DNA from: Vishniacozyma victoriae
Lineage: Eukaryota > Basidiomycota > Tremellomycetes > Tremellales > Bulleribasidiaceae
Assembly: GCA_017654735.1 (NCBI GenBank)
Contig: JADPYG010000088.1
Coordinates: 2,480,001 to 2,544,000, forward strand
DNA: 64,000 bases
Direction of reading: 5' to 3'
Shown here: positions 34,372 through 46,400 of the stretch, one piece after another
Position numbering within the stretch: the first letter of the stretch is position 1
Layout of the letters: each line of letters starts with the position of its first letter
The notes under the pieces: generated by a model
Seen by the model: the letters and a program-made list of their open reading frames with translations, nothing else
Told to the model about the DNA's origin: nothing
Database searches by the model: none
Program-made: the position numbers and the translations under genes

Positions 34372-34932
34372 CTAGGATACAACAAGAGGAATCAAGTGTC
34401 GATTGGAGAAGAGTCAAGTCGACAACGTACGTGTGTCGAAATGCAGACTAGGATCTAGCCGGCGAAAGAGACTAGTTACGAGCGGGTTGATTGACGATAT
34501 GGACAATTTGACAGACACTCTCGAAGAAGCCCAGAAGTCCAGCTTTGGCTAGAATATACAGAGACTGGAGAATGTATTATAAGAAAGGGATAATGGTCAA
34601 GGTAGAGAGAGTGAGACTGAATATGTATTAAGGTGATGAGTGTGAAGAGGGGGGTGGACGGTAAAGGTAATTGGACCCGGTGTCTGGAGCACACTGCCCG
34701 GGATTACTGTATTGAGTAATAAACGTGATCAGTGTGTCCGATAGTGAGATGATGTCATTGGACGAGAATGGAAATCCATGAGGCGCCTAGTTATGACAGC
34801 CATGTGTCGACAGGCCTGCCATCCCCACTCGAGGCGCCTAATAAATAGGCCTGCAATCTACCCCGCGACGGTGGAAGCTCGCCTTTGCAGCTAGCTATAC
34901 ACCCCCACTTCACTCAATCGGCACCACACACA
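34372..34932. promoter_or_regulatory. Divergent promoter region, BAR-like gene / STT3
   Basis: The region contains the leader intron of the BAR-like gene at its left edge. Near STT3 it has two copies of the palindrome AGGCGCCT (34781-34788, 34832-34839), each followed by AGGCCTG (34812-34818, 34847-34853), then the STT3 leader. Confidence 0.55.
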
Positions 34933-37722
34933 ATGGCGCCAAAGAACAAGGCGGCAAAGCCACAACAGGCTACAGCCCCACTTCCAGCGGACCCAGCGCC
35001 AATCAAGCGTGCAGTCGAGGAGGTCGAAGAGGAAGTGCTACAGACTGCACCCTCGCCAAAGGCAGTACCGCAACCAAAGCAGAAGCAGAGGCTGGCCTAT
35101 CCTGTCCCAGATTATATATCGCCTGCGACTATCAATAATACTCAGAGTCTACTGCGATTTGTGATCTTGGGATTGATTAGTGCTGCTGCTATCGGGAGTC
35201 GATTGTTTGCGGTCATCAGGTTTGAGAGTGTCATTCATGAATTGTAAGTGATCCTAGAACAAAGGATGAACGTGCAGCTGACATTAAGTGATCCTTGGTT
35301 CAATTAGTAAGTTGATATCCCCGCTACGAGCCTCTGCAGGTGTACTGACAGTCCAGCCGAGCTTCCAAGGTGCTAGTGAATGATGGATTCTATGTAAGCT
35401 CTCCAAGTCCACGTTGGTCATTAGCTGACCCTTAGGAATTCTGGAATTGGTTCGACCCATCTGCATGGTACCCTCTCGGGCGTACGGTTGGAGGAACAAT
35501 CTACCCGGGTCTTATGGTGACCTCTGGCCTAATCTGGAACTTCCTGCGATGGATTAATATGCCAGTAGACATCAGGAACGTCTGTGTCATGCTCGCTCCT
35601 GGATTCGCAGGTCTAACAGCATGGGCTACCTACATGTGAGCTTCAAGCTTTGTGACCTCAGAGACAAGCTGATGGAAAGGTTCACTGGAGAAATGGCAAA
35701 CGCTTCTGCTGCACTTTTGGCGGCTGCGTTCATCGGTATTGTTCCCGGATACATCTCTCGATCAGTCGCTGGATCATATGACAATGAGGCTATCGCCATT
35801 TTCCTCCTCATGTTCACTTTCTACCTATGGATCAAGGCCGTCAAGACTGGAAGTGCCACCTACGGGACCTTGACTGCATTGTTCTATGGTTGGATGGTAG
35901 CTGCATGGGGTGGATATGTATTCATCACCAACAGTACGTCCCACCATCTAATCGTTGCTGATAATAGTGATTCCTCTCCACGCATTCGTTTTGATCTTGA
36001 TGGGGCGATTCAACAACCGACTCTATACTGCCTATTCATCATGGTATGTTCTCGGTACAGTCGCCTCGATGCAAGTTCCGTTCGTCGAGTACCTACCCAT
36101 CCGAACCAGTGAGCATATGGCCGCTCTCGGTGTATTCGGTCTACTCCAGCTTGTCGCTTTCGTCGAGATTGTAAGGAAGATGGTACCTGGTCGACAATTC
36201 CAAATGTTACTACGAGCTTTCGTCGTTCTTGTCTTTGCAGTCAGCTTCACTGTACTTGTCCTCTTGACTTTCTCGGGATGGATCGCACCATGGACCGGTC
36301 GATTCTACTCGCTCTGGGATACCGGTTATGCCAAAGTTCACAGTAAGCTCAAGGGCCCTCGATCTGTAATTATAAGCTAATGGTTAGTGCCAATCATCGC
36401 ATCGGTCTCGGAACATCAACCTACTGCCTGGCCAGCATTTTTCTTCGACCTCGAGATGCTCATCTTCTTCTTCCCTGCCGGTGTATTCTGGTGTTTCAAG
36501 GAACTAAGGGACGAGCACGTCTTCATGATCATCTACGCTACTCTATCCGCCTACTTTGCCGGAGTCATGGTCCGACTCATGCTAGTCATTACTCCGATCG
36601 TCTGTGTCACTGCCGCTATCGCTTTCTCGAAAATGCTCGAGGCTTATATCGATCCCGTCATTCCCGCCGATGAGAATGAGATCGAGGCTACCGATGTATC
36701 TTCGAAGAAACAGAAAAAGGCCGCTTCCAACTCGAACAAGCAAAAGCCACTTGCTAGGCTCCTGTCTGGTAACTGGACTAGTGGAGTGTTTGGCCTCGAT
36801 ACTCGGTTTGCAGTGATTTCGACGCTTGTCGTCTTCCTCCTCGTCTTTGTACACCATTGTACTTGGGTCACTCAATCCGCCTACTCGTCTCCCTCGGTCG
36901 TCCTTTCGTCCCGAGCTGCCGATGGATCTCAGAACATTATCGACGATTTCCGAGAGGCATATTACTGGATCCGACAAAACACCGCCGAAGACGCAGTCAT
37001 CATGAGTTGGTGGGATTACGGATACCAAATCGCTGGAATGGCCGACAGACCCACTTTGGTAGATAACAATACATGGAACAATACCCATATCGCTACTGTC
37101 GGAAAGGCAATGGCGAGTAATGAAGATATCGCCTATCCCATCTTGAGGAAACATGATGTCGACTACATTCTTGTCATCTTTGGTGGTCTATTGGGATACT
37201 CTGGAGACGATATCAACAAGTTCTTGTGGATGGTCAGGATTGCTCAAGGAGAGTGGCCAGAGGAGGTACAGGAAGTCAACTACTTCACCCAGAGGGGGGA
37301 ATATGCTGTTGATGAGAGGGCAACTCCTACCATGAAGAATTCGTTGATGTACAAAATGTCTTATTTCCGGTAAGCTCAAACTGCCCTTGAAGGCCCTTAG
37401 CTGATGGTAGATTCTCTGAATTATACGGTGGTCACCCTGCCAACGATCGGGTGAGGAATCAAAAGATCCCAGCTCAAAGTCCAACTCTAGACACACTGGG
37501 TAAGTGACATCCTCGTAGTGAGATGCCAAGGCTGATATCGTAGACGAAGCATTTACATCTGAAAATTGGATCGTGAGGATCTACGCAGTAAAGAAGGAAG
37601 ATTCACTCGGACGAGAACATAAAGCAGTGACCGCTTTTGACGGTGGTAAAAAGTTGAGAAAGAGCCCAAGTGCCGTAGATGGTGCAAGCTCGAGTACGGG
37701 CAAGAAGAGGCCTAGCACGTAG
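34933..37722 (+). CDS. STT3: Oligosaccharyltransferase catalytic subunit Stt3
   Basis: Nine exons (34933-35243, 35289-35306, 35357-35393, 35436-35635, 35680-35933, 35968-36342, 36388-37369, 37411-37499, 37544-37722) encode about 814 residues. Stt3 transfers the lipid-linked glycan to Asn in N-x-S/T sequons in the ER membrane. After a basic/acidic cytosolic leader with no signal peptide come the first helix, the lumenal FDPWFNYR motif (the metal-binding DxD-like site, partly carried by an 18-nt microexon), many helices including GYISRSVAGSYDNEAIAIF, and the lumenal domain with the invariant VIMSWWDYGYQIAGM. The C-terminal DNNTWNNTHIA and KNSLMYKMSYFRF blocks are also standard. All catalytic motifs are intact. 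The start at 34933 is preferred over in-frame 34885. Confidence 0.95.
35289..35306 (+). other. 18-nt microexon of STT3
   Basis: This exon completes the Phe codon and encodes D-P-W-F-N plus two bases of Tyr. It is flanked by introns 35244-35288 (AAG acceptor) and 35307-35356. Skipping would keep the frame but delete part of the catalytic DPWFNYR motif. Confidence 0.85.
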
Positions 37723-38187
37723 ATACAGATGTAGATCTCTAGAAATGCATGACCATCGAGAACGACCGGGTGTTCGAAAAGGCTGACATTTACGTGATAT
37801 GAGAGTGCTGGAATTTCCTAACTCGTGATGTTGTTGCAATCAGGAACGAAAAGATCGACGCCTCTAGACTTTCATACTCTGATTCCTGCCGGGTCTCATA
37901 CCCCGTCCTACCTGATGGCTTGACTGGATTGTCTCTCGTACACAGCCCATGGCGATTGAATTTAGAATCCGAGATTCCGGATCGTTGTAGGGATGGCGTA
38001 TTCAGGATCTCAAGTATAACCGCAGGCCGGGTTATGGGTTTGGGTAAGCCAAGGTGCAATCACAGCAGATTGTCAATGGTTTCGCCTTCTACACCTTGGA
38101 CTCATCTCGAATTCCGACACTTGTCATGACACGTAGCTGTTTATAACAACTTGATTCATTGTCTTGTTCACTACAATCATATAGAAC
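37723..38187. other. Intergenic region STT3 / receptor gene
   Basis: Contains the STT3 3' flank and the receptor promoter. No coding or RNA gene is supported. Confidence 0.4.
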
Positions 38188-39881
38188 ATGGAGAACCAAT
38201 ACGTCTGGACAGCGGACGATGAACAGGTTAGTCATTTGTTTACGTCCAAAAGCAAAGACTGATAGTAGCTGGTCAAATGGCTCTCAATAATTCCAGCATG
38301 TATCTCCACCGCCCTCTGTTTATTTATATTCGTAACTACCATCTGGATTTGGTCACGTAAACATGCAAGACCAACTATCGATCGTATTTCATTTAGGTTG
38401 TTCTGGTGGTCTATGGGATTCGAGTTATTTTATGATTTTGCATATATTGTTGGGGAATATTTCGTGAGTCGTACTCACTACTCGATGGAATGGACTGGGC
38501 TGATGAGAAGACTGGAGACACTGTGTCGGGAGCTAAATGTGCTGTGGGGATATACCTCCTCATTGCACCCATGGGCGTGTAAGTTGTATCTCTCTTATGG
38601 TCATGGGACTGAAATGAGAAGGGTCAACTACTTGTGTACATGTATCGCTATCAATCTGATGTTAATCATCTGTTTCGGAGTCAATCCTAATGGAAAGAGT
38701 GAGTCATCTTGATTAAAAAGGAGAATTGAGGATGGAGACTAACGGGCAGGATTGGAGAGGTATTATGTCTGCGGATCTATTGCTTTGGGGTTCTTTATAC
38801 CTCTTATACCTACTGCACTTGGTCATTTCGGGCATGATGAGGTTTTAAACACATGGTACGCCATCCTCTCACTTCACTCGGTAGGCTTAATAGCTGATAT
38901 GAAGTTGGATTGCAGCTGGTGTGTATCTTTGACATCTTGGCGGACCGCGAGACTGATATGACAGAAAGTGAATCTCAAAGGTTTCTTTACCTCATACTCG
39001 ACCTGGTGAGTATTATTGTCCTGTGATGGACAATGGGGCTGATAGGTAGTACCTCTGGCAACTTCTCTCCTGTGTCGTTGCAACTGTTGCCGTTGCCCTG
39101 GTCCGTCTTTCCTCTGACCCTCCAATGCAGTATTGCTCACCAGATAGACAATCGTGTCGATCTTTCGTCTGAGAAGGGCGACCTCCAAGGCATTGTTCAT
39201 TTCCAATACCTTGAATCAAGCCAATCAAGCCAATGGGAAACTGAAAGATTTCGATGATCAATTCCTCAAGATGGCATTGAGGATCTCAATGTATCCAGTC
39301 ACTTTGATTGTTGTTAATGGGTTCATCTCTGGTATGTGCCTTTTATCCTGCGCATGATGAATGCTGACAGCAGTTATCGATCTACATGTTGCGAATGTTG
39401 GTGGGATACATACTGCTCGTCAATTCCATTTGTACTGCTTGTACTATTTCTTATACGGTGGTCGAGGGATCTTCTTCGCCTTGGTAAGTATTTTAGCTCA
39501 AGATCGCTTGAATTTAGAGCTGATATCCAGATCGGCCTGATTGTCGACCCATGTTTCCGAAAAGGGATCAAAGCAGCCTGGCGAAAGGATACAGGCCCAC
39601 TACTACCCCCAATGGCCATCACTGCCGATATCAATACGTCTGACTTCAACACCAAAAAGCCTGAAATCAATTCCTCCCTCATGCCCATGGTCAGCTATAA
39701 TCCGAACCAGTCCATTGTGGAGCAGGGATCGGAGCAGGTACAAGGCCAGAAGACCGTGGGGAGGAGGATGTCAGAGATGGATTTCATGGCTGCTATCACT
39801 CAGCTTGCGCCAGATGTCGAAGCTGATCCAGCTACGCCGGGGTCTGGGGCTCGGAAAGAAATGTATGATTCGGTATTATAA
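38188..39881 (+). CDS. Seven-transmembrane receptor, G-protein-coupled type
   Basis: Eleven short exons (38188-38226, 38269-38463, 38511-38578, 38619-38698, 38750-38855, 38905-38918, 38965-39005, 39050-39100, 39148-39331, 39374-39483, 39531-39881) encode about 412 residues. Seven hydrophobic helices can be placed: WLSIIPACISTALCLFIFV; FWWSMGFELFYDFAYIV; a third in GIYLLIAPMG running to INLMLIICFGV; YYVCGSIALGFFIPLIP; LLSCVVATVAVAL; ISMYPVTLIVVNGFISV; CLYYFLYGGRGIFFALIGLI. A CW pair before helix 5 and a D-P-C-F-R start of the tail fit fungal receptors of the cAMP-receptor-like/Git3 class. The cytosolic tail is 110 residues. One exon is only 14 nt, and the 39101 donor is GTCCGT. The ligand is unknown; splice choices around 38856-39147 rest on restoring helices and frame. 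Confidence 0.72.
38905..38918 (+). other. 14-nt microexon of the receptor gene
   Basis: It completes the Cys codon and encodes W-I-A-A plus one base of the next codon. Only this acceptor (AAG at 38902-38904) and the donor at 38919 keep the frame into the following 41-nt exon. Confidence 0.6.
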
Positions 39882-40427
39882 TTCCTTAGTCTTTCTGTTA
39901 TGGTCGTTGTATTCACTTGGTTCTATGTATACTTTGCTCTCTCATTATATATGAGACCATCTATTGTGCCACTGAGGATGTGCCACTTGATTCCGATATT
40001 ATCCGTTTGTGTGTGTATGTCTAAGTAGATTTGATTCCGTCGACGCTTCAGGGTATATGCTAGACAGTAGTAGCCTTTGGTCCCTCTCCTATCTACCCAC
40101 ACCTCCTCATACCCCATCTCATTGTTGTTCCAAAGAATACCGTAGTACCCTAAGAAGTAACAGGACAAGAACGTACAGAAGACAAATACAAAGAGGCAGA
40201 CAGAACGTCAAGTCGTCTTTTGTTCAACCTGCAAACTCCGACATCGACAAACGCCACGTCACTCTTGACTACTGTCCATTCTCTCATTCAGTGACCATCC
40301 TTTCACACTTTACACTCGATACCTTCGGTTTATCATCATCAAGAAGAGGATCAACAACACTAGACGATCGATCACATATTCGTCTATTTGTGGCCCTCGA
40401 ATCCCCGCTCTATTCACTCTGTTGCAG
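39882..40427. other. Intergenic region receptor / CCR4
   Basis: Holds the CCR4 promoter and leader. A CAG directly before the CCR4 start codon suggests that a 5'-UTR intron ends there. No other gene. Confidence 0.4.
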
Positions 40428-42983
40428 ATGCTGGAACCCCAGCTAGTACCTCCTAGACCGATAGATCCACTACTGTTGATTACCCGTGATTCACCGCTCC
40501 TAAGCCGAGACACAAGTATGTCCTTCTTCCCTCAATGCAACAATGGAAGATGAACTAATTCATAGGAAAACCACTCAAAGACTCCGACCCACCCCCCAAC
40601 TCTCTTTCGCCCCATGTACGTGAGCCACTTCCCACCGGTCTCTTCCTCATCCGCCGTCGTAAAGCATCACGACGGACCCGGACCAAGTGGTCTGGGAGGA
40701 TGGGGTCGTCATACCTTCACACCCTCGATGCCATTACCTTCGCCTAGTGGATATCCCAACGGCGGAGGTGGAGGACAAGGAGGACAAGGAGGATTCGGTC
40801 CACCACCAGGACATCATGGACATCCTCATCATCAATCATTTGGAGGGAATGGAATGCATATCGGAAATCAGAATGGAGGAGGAATGGGAATGGGACACGG
40901 ACAAGGTGGAGGATTTGGAATGGGAATGTTTGGCGGTGGAAGTCCACCTAGAAATGGAGGGGAAGGGCAAATGCTCATGACTCCTTTATGGCAGCAGCAA
41001 ATCGCCAAAGCAGACGTAAGCGTCAACTTCTACTTCTCTAACGCGTACTGACGTTTAGCAATGCCGTCAAAACAGCTCAGCTCATCATCGTGCGAGAACA
41101 GCAGCAGTGAGCTCGCGCTCTGCAAACAAAGCCGCCATTACCATCTCCGATCCCAATCGCCCCGCATCCTCAGCTTCAAATGTGAATGGCGCGCACAAGA
41201 AGACTCTATCCGTCATGTCAACCACAGATCGTTCAGTAACGCCCGATTTCGCCGATGGGAAACAACCTGCAATCAGTCATGGCGCAGACCCAGCAAATCC
41301 AGCTCAGGCCCCAGTACCTACATCAGAAGATGTTCCATGGGAACAGTGGTCCGGACTAGATTTAGGTGGAATTCGAATCAAGAATCTCTCGCCGGCCATG
41401 TTCAGCTTTTCACACATTACATCACTCTACATCAACCATAATGTCCTCACGAGTCTACCCGCCGCCATCTCTAATCTTCGACAACTCACTGTTCTCGACG
41501 CTACGGCAAATGAGCTCACTTCGGTTCCGCCAGAATTGGGAATGTTGTCGAGACTCAAGGAACTGTTCTTGTTCGATAATCACTTGACGACACTTCCAGC
41601 CGAGCTCGGAACATTGTACAAGCTCGAAATGCTAGGTGTAGAGGGCAATCCGCTAGAAGACCGATTTAGAAAGATCTTGGCAGAAGAAGGAACAACGGCA
41701 CTCATTCATCATTTGAGAGATAATTGTCCAGCTGGACCCCAACCTCCAGAACGACAATGGATCGAAGTCGAGCCAGTCACCACCTCGCCATCGGAAGGTC
41801 ACCAGGAATCATTCACTACCTTGACCTACAACATTCTTTGCGATTCCTTCGCCCCACCCTCGTCATACAACTACACCCCACTCTGGGCCCTTGATTGGAA
41901 TTACCGGAAACATACGATATTGCAGGAGATTATCAATGCTTCGGCTGATATCGTTGGGTTGCAGGAGATTGATGCTGGACAGTATAGAGAATTCTTCTAT
42001 CCCCAGCTCAAGACTCAGGGATACGAGGGATGTCATTATGCCAGGACAAGGGCAAGGACCATGTCGGGCAAGGAAGCGGATGCCGTTGATGGATGTGCCA
42101 TCTTCTGGAAGAGTGATCGGTAAGTTGCATTGTGCTAGATGTAGGGGGCGGAACTGACAAGTAGATTCTCACTTGTCGAAACACAAGTCATCGAGTTCAA
42201 CCGAATCGCGCTCTCCAAGGAGCACATGAGGACAGACGACATGTTCAACCGAGTTGCCTCCAGGGACAATATCGCCGTCGTCGCCTCGCTCGAATTCATC
42301 GCTTCCGGTGCTCGTCTACTAGTCGTGAATGGGCACATTTACTGGGATCATCACTATCGAGATGTCAAGGTCATTCAAATTGGAATGCTCATGGAGGAAG
42401 TCGAGCAGATTGCCGAAAGGTTCTCGCGTCTACCCGCTCGTCCGCCAAATGAGGCCGACCTGAAACTCGGTCGACCACCACCAAAGTACGACCCTGCACT
42501 CAAGGGTACAGATATCCCCCTCGTCATGTGTGTCGATACCAACTCGCATGCTGATTCGGCCGTCTACGAGCTATTGACAACCGGAGAAATCGCCCACAAT
42601 CATGAAGATTTCATGGATCACATTTACGGCGAGTACACGCGGCGAGGACTTAAACATCGCTTGAACCTCAGGAGTGCGGCTTCGAGCTTTGGTGAGATGA
42701 AAATGACCAATTTCACGCCTACCTTCGTGGCTGCGATTGATTACATCTTCTACACCCCCGCAGCGTTAAAGGTCACTAGTGTTCTTGGTGATGTCGACAA
42801 GGCCTACCTCGACAAGACTGTTGGATTCCCCAATGCCCATTTCCCCTCCGAGTAAGTTACACCTTCTTGCCTGCTTGGAATTCTTGCTGACAATGTAGCC
42901 ATATTCCCATCTTTGCCCAATTCCAGGTCAAAGGCAAAGCCGATATCCCAGACCAAGTAGTCACCCGGACATATCATCGATAA
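40428..42983 (+). CDS. CCR4: Ccr4 poly(A) deadenylase, LRR plus EEP nuclease
   Basis: Six exons (40428-40515, 40566-40615, 40665-41015, 41059-42119, 42165-42851, 42899-42983) encode about 773 residues. Ccr4 is a catalytic subunit of the Ccr4-Not complex that shortens mRNA poly(A) tails. The N-terminus is Gly/His/Met-rich. Leucine-rich repeats follow (LTSLPAAISNLRQLTVLDATANEL, then GMLSRLKELFLFDNHL), which dock the enzyme on Pop2/Caf1. The nuclease domain has all endonuclease/exonuclease/phosphatase marks: LTYNILCDSF, DIVGLQEIDAGQ (metal-binding Glu), VVNGHIYWD, CVDTNSHADS, AAIDYIFY and the final PNAHFPSDHIPIFAQF with the catalytic Asp-His. Complete and apparently functional. Confidence 0.95.
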
Positions 42984-43479
42984 ACACCCCCTCCTCTCTC
43001 GTTCCCTAGTTGTGTGTTTGTGTGTCGAAAAGTGTACTTTTGGAGAGTTGAAGAGCAAGGAAGGCGTTCATGACTATCACTATCTATCACTATATCAAAC
43101 TGTGTTTAAATCCAATCCGACAATATATTCTATTCTATCCAATTCTATTTGAACCAACCACCTTCAAACCACCATTTACCATTCTACCTCAACCTCAATC
43201 AATCTAAATCATGGGGTGAATTTTCTTTCTTGATCGAATGTAGAAGTATGGATAGAAAGGCAGTGAATGTAGTAGTAGTAATAGGAGTGTAGTATGCATG
43301 AGCACAATGAATGATTCCAGTAGAGTGGGGCTACGATTGATATTCAGGGTAACTAGTCTCTAGTGTATGTTTACTTCCGTTGGTACTAGTAGTTACAGGT
43401 AACTCACTACTACTCTGTCTTTAGCGTCAATTAACACCTAGTACTAGTATTCGATCATCCATACTTAATTTATCATATC
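42984..43479. promoter_or_regulatory. Upstream region of the adenylyl cyclase gene
   Basis: The region holds the CCR4 3' flank and the cyclase promoter. ACTAGT occurs three times in 97 bases (43352-43357, 43385-43390, 43443-43448), the last 32 bases before the start codon. Confidence 0.5.
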
Positions 43480-46400
43480 ATGGATCCTCGTAATGGGTCT
43501 ACAACAGCCCAGTACACTACTTCAAAAACAGATTTACCTAGTGGTAATGTTGTAAATCATTCAGCAGAACAAGAAGCAGACTGGGAATCAGTGGGAAACA
43601 CAGACGAACTCGAAAGGCGTAGGAGATCATCACCCGCCAGTCCTGGATCACCTCGAGCTAAACTCGGTCCAACAAGCCCAACGCACGCCGAGAGAGAACG
43701 ACGCCGACACTCGTCCAGGATGAAGGCAGGACCAAGCAGTCCTAGATCACCTCCCGCAGACAGTTCACCTAGACAACGCGCCAAGACGGCAGATGCAGCT
43801 TCCGCCAATCGATCAAGAATGTCTCCTCTTGCCAAACGATTAGGAGACGATCACGATGCCATAGTTGGCTCACAGGCATACCCTGATATAGTGGATTTTA
43901 GTATGGAAGGAATGCAGATGGGTGTATCTATGGATGATATTCTGGATCCCTCGGCAGTGCCAAGAAGACATGGAAGTACAACTGGACAACAAGCTGGGGC
44001 AAATATCGCACCTTGGTTAATGGATGATTCGACTCTTCCTTCTCCATCCAATGGCGCCGCTTCACCCTCTCAAGGCACTTTGAGTACTCCCTTTAGTCAA
44101 GGCAATCAGGCCAATAACACCTCGATGCCAACGCTACATCGTCTTCAGTCCGACAGATCCATGAAGACTACGGCCAGCCGTAACGGCTCACAACCATCTA
44201 TCAATATATTCCCGACTCCTCAGCAGGGCTCGCCCGAGAACAGATCACGCCAAGGGTCAGGAGACAGTATACAGACTCTAGCTGCTGCACCGCAGAAACC
44301 TCCGAAACAACCGGATCATCATTTACCTGGAGGTGGGCGACATAGTATTGTTGGTGGAAGAAATGGACGTTTCGGTAGTACGGCTTCAAGCGCTACTTCT
44401 GGAAATGGAGAAAAGAAAAAGGGGGGATTCCTTGGTGGACTGTTGAAGAGAAAGGGAACAGGAATGTCTCTCGGTTCGTGGAAACCAATGTAGACTATAG
44501 ACCGGAGCTGATCAATAGGACCGCTGAACGACTTGAATCCACTTGCCGAAGCTCATCGTGCGTCTCAATCAGGATCTTCCTCGAACCGTATACCCTCTTC
44601 GAACTCGTTTGGATCCATGTCCCAAGAGGCCAATTCGCCACAGGGAGAAGGTCAACGAACTCAAGCTATTGATCATAGTCGATACCTGTACTCCGAGACG
44701 GATGGCATGATCTCGCCACTTGACGAAATACCTGAACCAGATTTTAAACTTGGATTAACAGAGTTTGCACTCGACATGAACCTCGATGACATGACTGGCA
44801 TCATTGATCATAGCTTGGCGGTAACGGATCCGACCACAAATTCAGCTACGGCTCCACCGACTCGAAACCCTACTTTAGCAAGTACCGCCCTACCAGAAAC
44901 ACCTACCGGGTCCTCTGGGTCTTCTGGGTGGGGCCTTCAAGACGCTCTACAGGAGACGCCACATCGTTCCGAGGGATCTTCAGGCTCAGCTTCGAGCTCG
45001 CAACCTTCTGATAGTCGTGACCGATATCGTGAATCCATCAACCCAGCGACGAACCCTTTTACCAAGCAGAATCCATTTGCTGCACGCTCTTCCGACGGAT
45101 CAGACGATGTCAAGCCAAGCTCTCCCGCATCGCCCCATACATACTCCTCAAAGTACTCTGCACCTCCAACCAATCAACCGCGACGGCCTTCCCAATTACG
45201 AAATGTGAAGATGGGATCGGTCGACTCGGACGTATCTGCCAGCTCCTCGTCTCAGGGAAGATCGTTACAACCGATGTGGTCCACAAGCACAAACAACAAT
45301 CAACCTACCGTATTCCACGATCCTTTCAACCCGTCATTGCCCACAATCACTACACCTGAAACAGTGGAATCACAAGACCCAATGACTACGCCCCAACCGA
45401 ATCTGGCTGATACTGGTCTTCTCGCTCCAGCCATTGTCGGCGCAGGACCCGCATGGGCAGCACCAGAATCATGGGGTGTTGAAGGCGACGAAGAAGAAAT
45501 TCATGATGGTGCATCCTCATCGTCATCTGTTGAAGGAGAAGAGGAATGGCCGGTAAATGGAAGCCCACCCTCGCCGGAACCTGGTATGGAAAGACGTCTG
45601 TCTCTCATGATACCTTCTTTGGATGGTAGGAAACCACCTCCGTTCGGATTCAAGTCGAAAGGCTTTAATGGTACATCAGATCGACCTGGATCATCGTCCA
45701 GAGGTCAGAGAAACAAGACAAGAGATGGTCGACCTTCGACATCGGCGAGGACTGCTGCTTCGAATCGACCAGGGACGTCTGGGAGTGCTCAGCTGGCTGC
45801 TGTACCTGTACGTCTTGTCATGCTGTACTAGTCTACTGAAGTTGCTAACATATAGCACATGATACGGATATACCGAGCGGATGGGAATTACTCGATACAT
45901 ACTTTCCCTCTGCTGAGCACGACGGCCGATATCATCAATGCCTTGTCTGGCGCGAACGATGCACCCCCAGGTGCAAAACGACTTACGACCACCAACAAGC
46001 TGTATCTACGAGAGCGAGGGCAAGGTAAGCTCGGGTGCCTTCCACATGTCAGAAGCTAACAATGCAGACCGTATGCTCTTATCCTCGGAGAAACCGCTGA
46101 ATATCCAAAGTCGTCGTCTGCAACAAGCTGGATTTACAGAAGCTGAACATATTGAGGAGCTTGGGAAAGAGGATCTGGCAACTCTGTGCAGGTTCATTTA
46201 CCAGACACCTGCCCTGCCTGTTATCGACCCTGAGGAAGAAAGTTCTTACGATTCATTCGAGTTTATCGATATCGCCGGGAGAGATCTTCAGACGATACCG
46301 ATCTTCCTCCATCTTCACGCACACAACATCATTATCCTCAATGTCTCGCGGAATCCTATGACGGATTTACCTCTTGATTTCATTCAGGCTTGTTCCAGTC

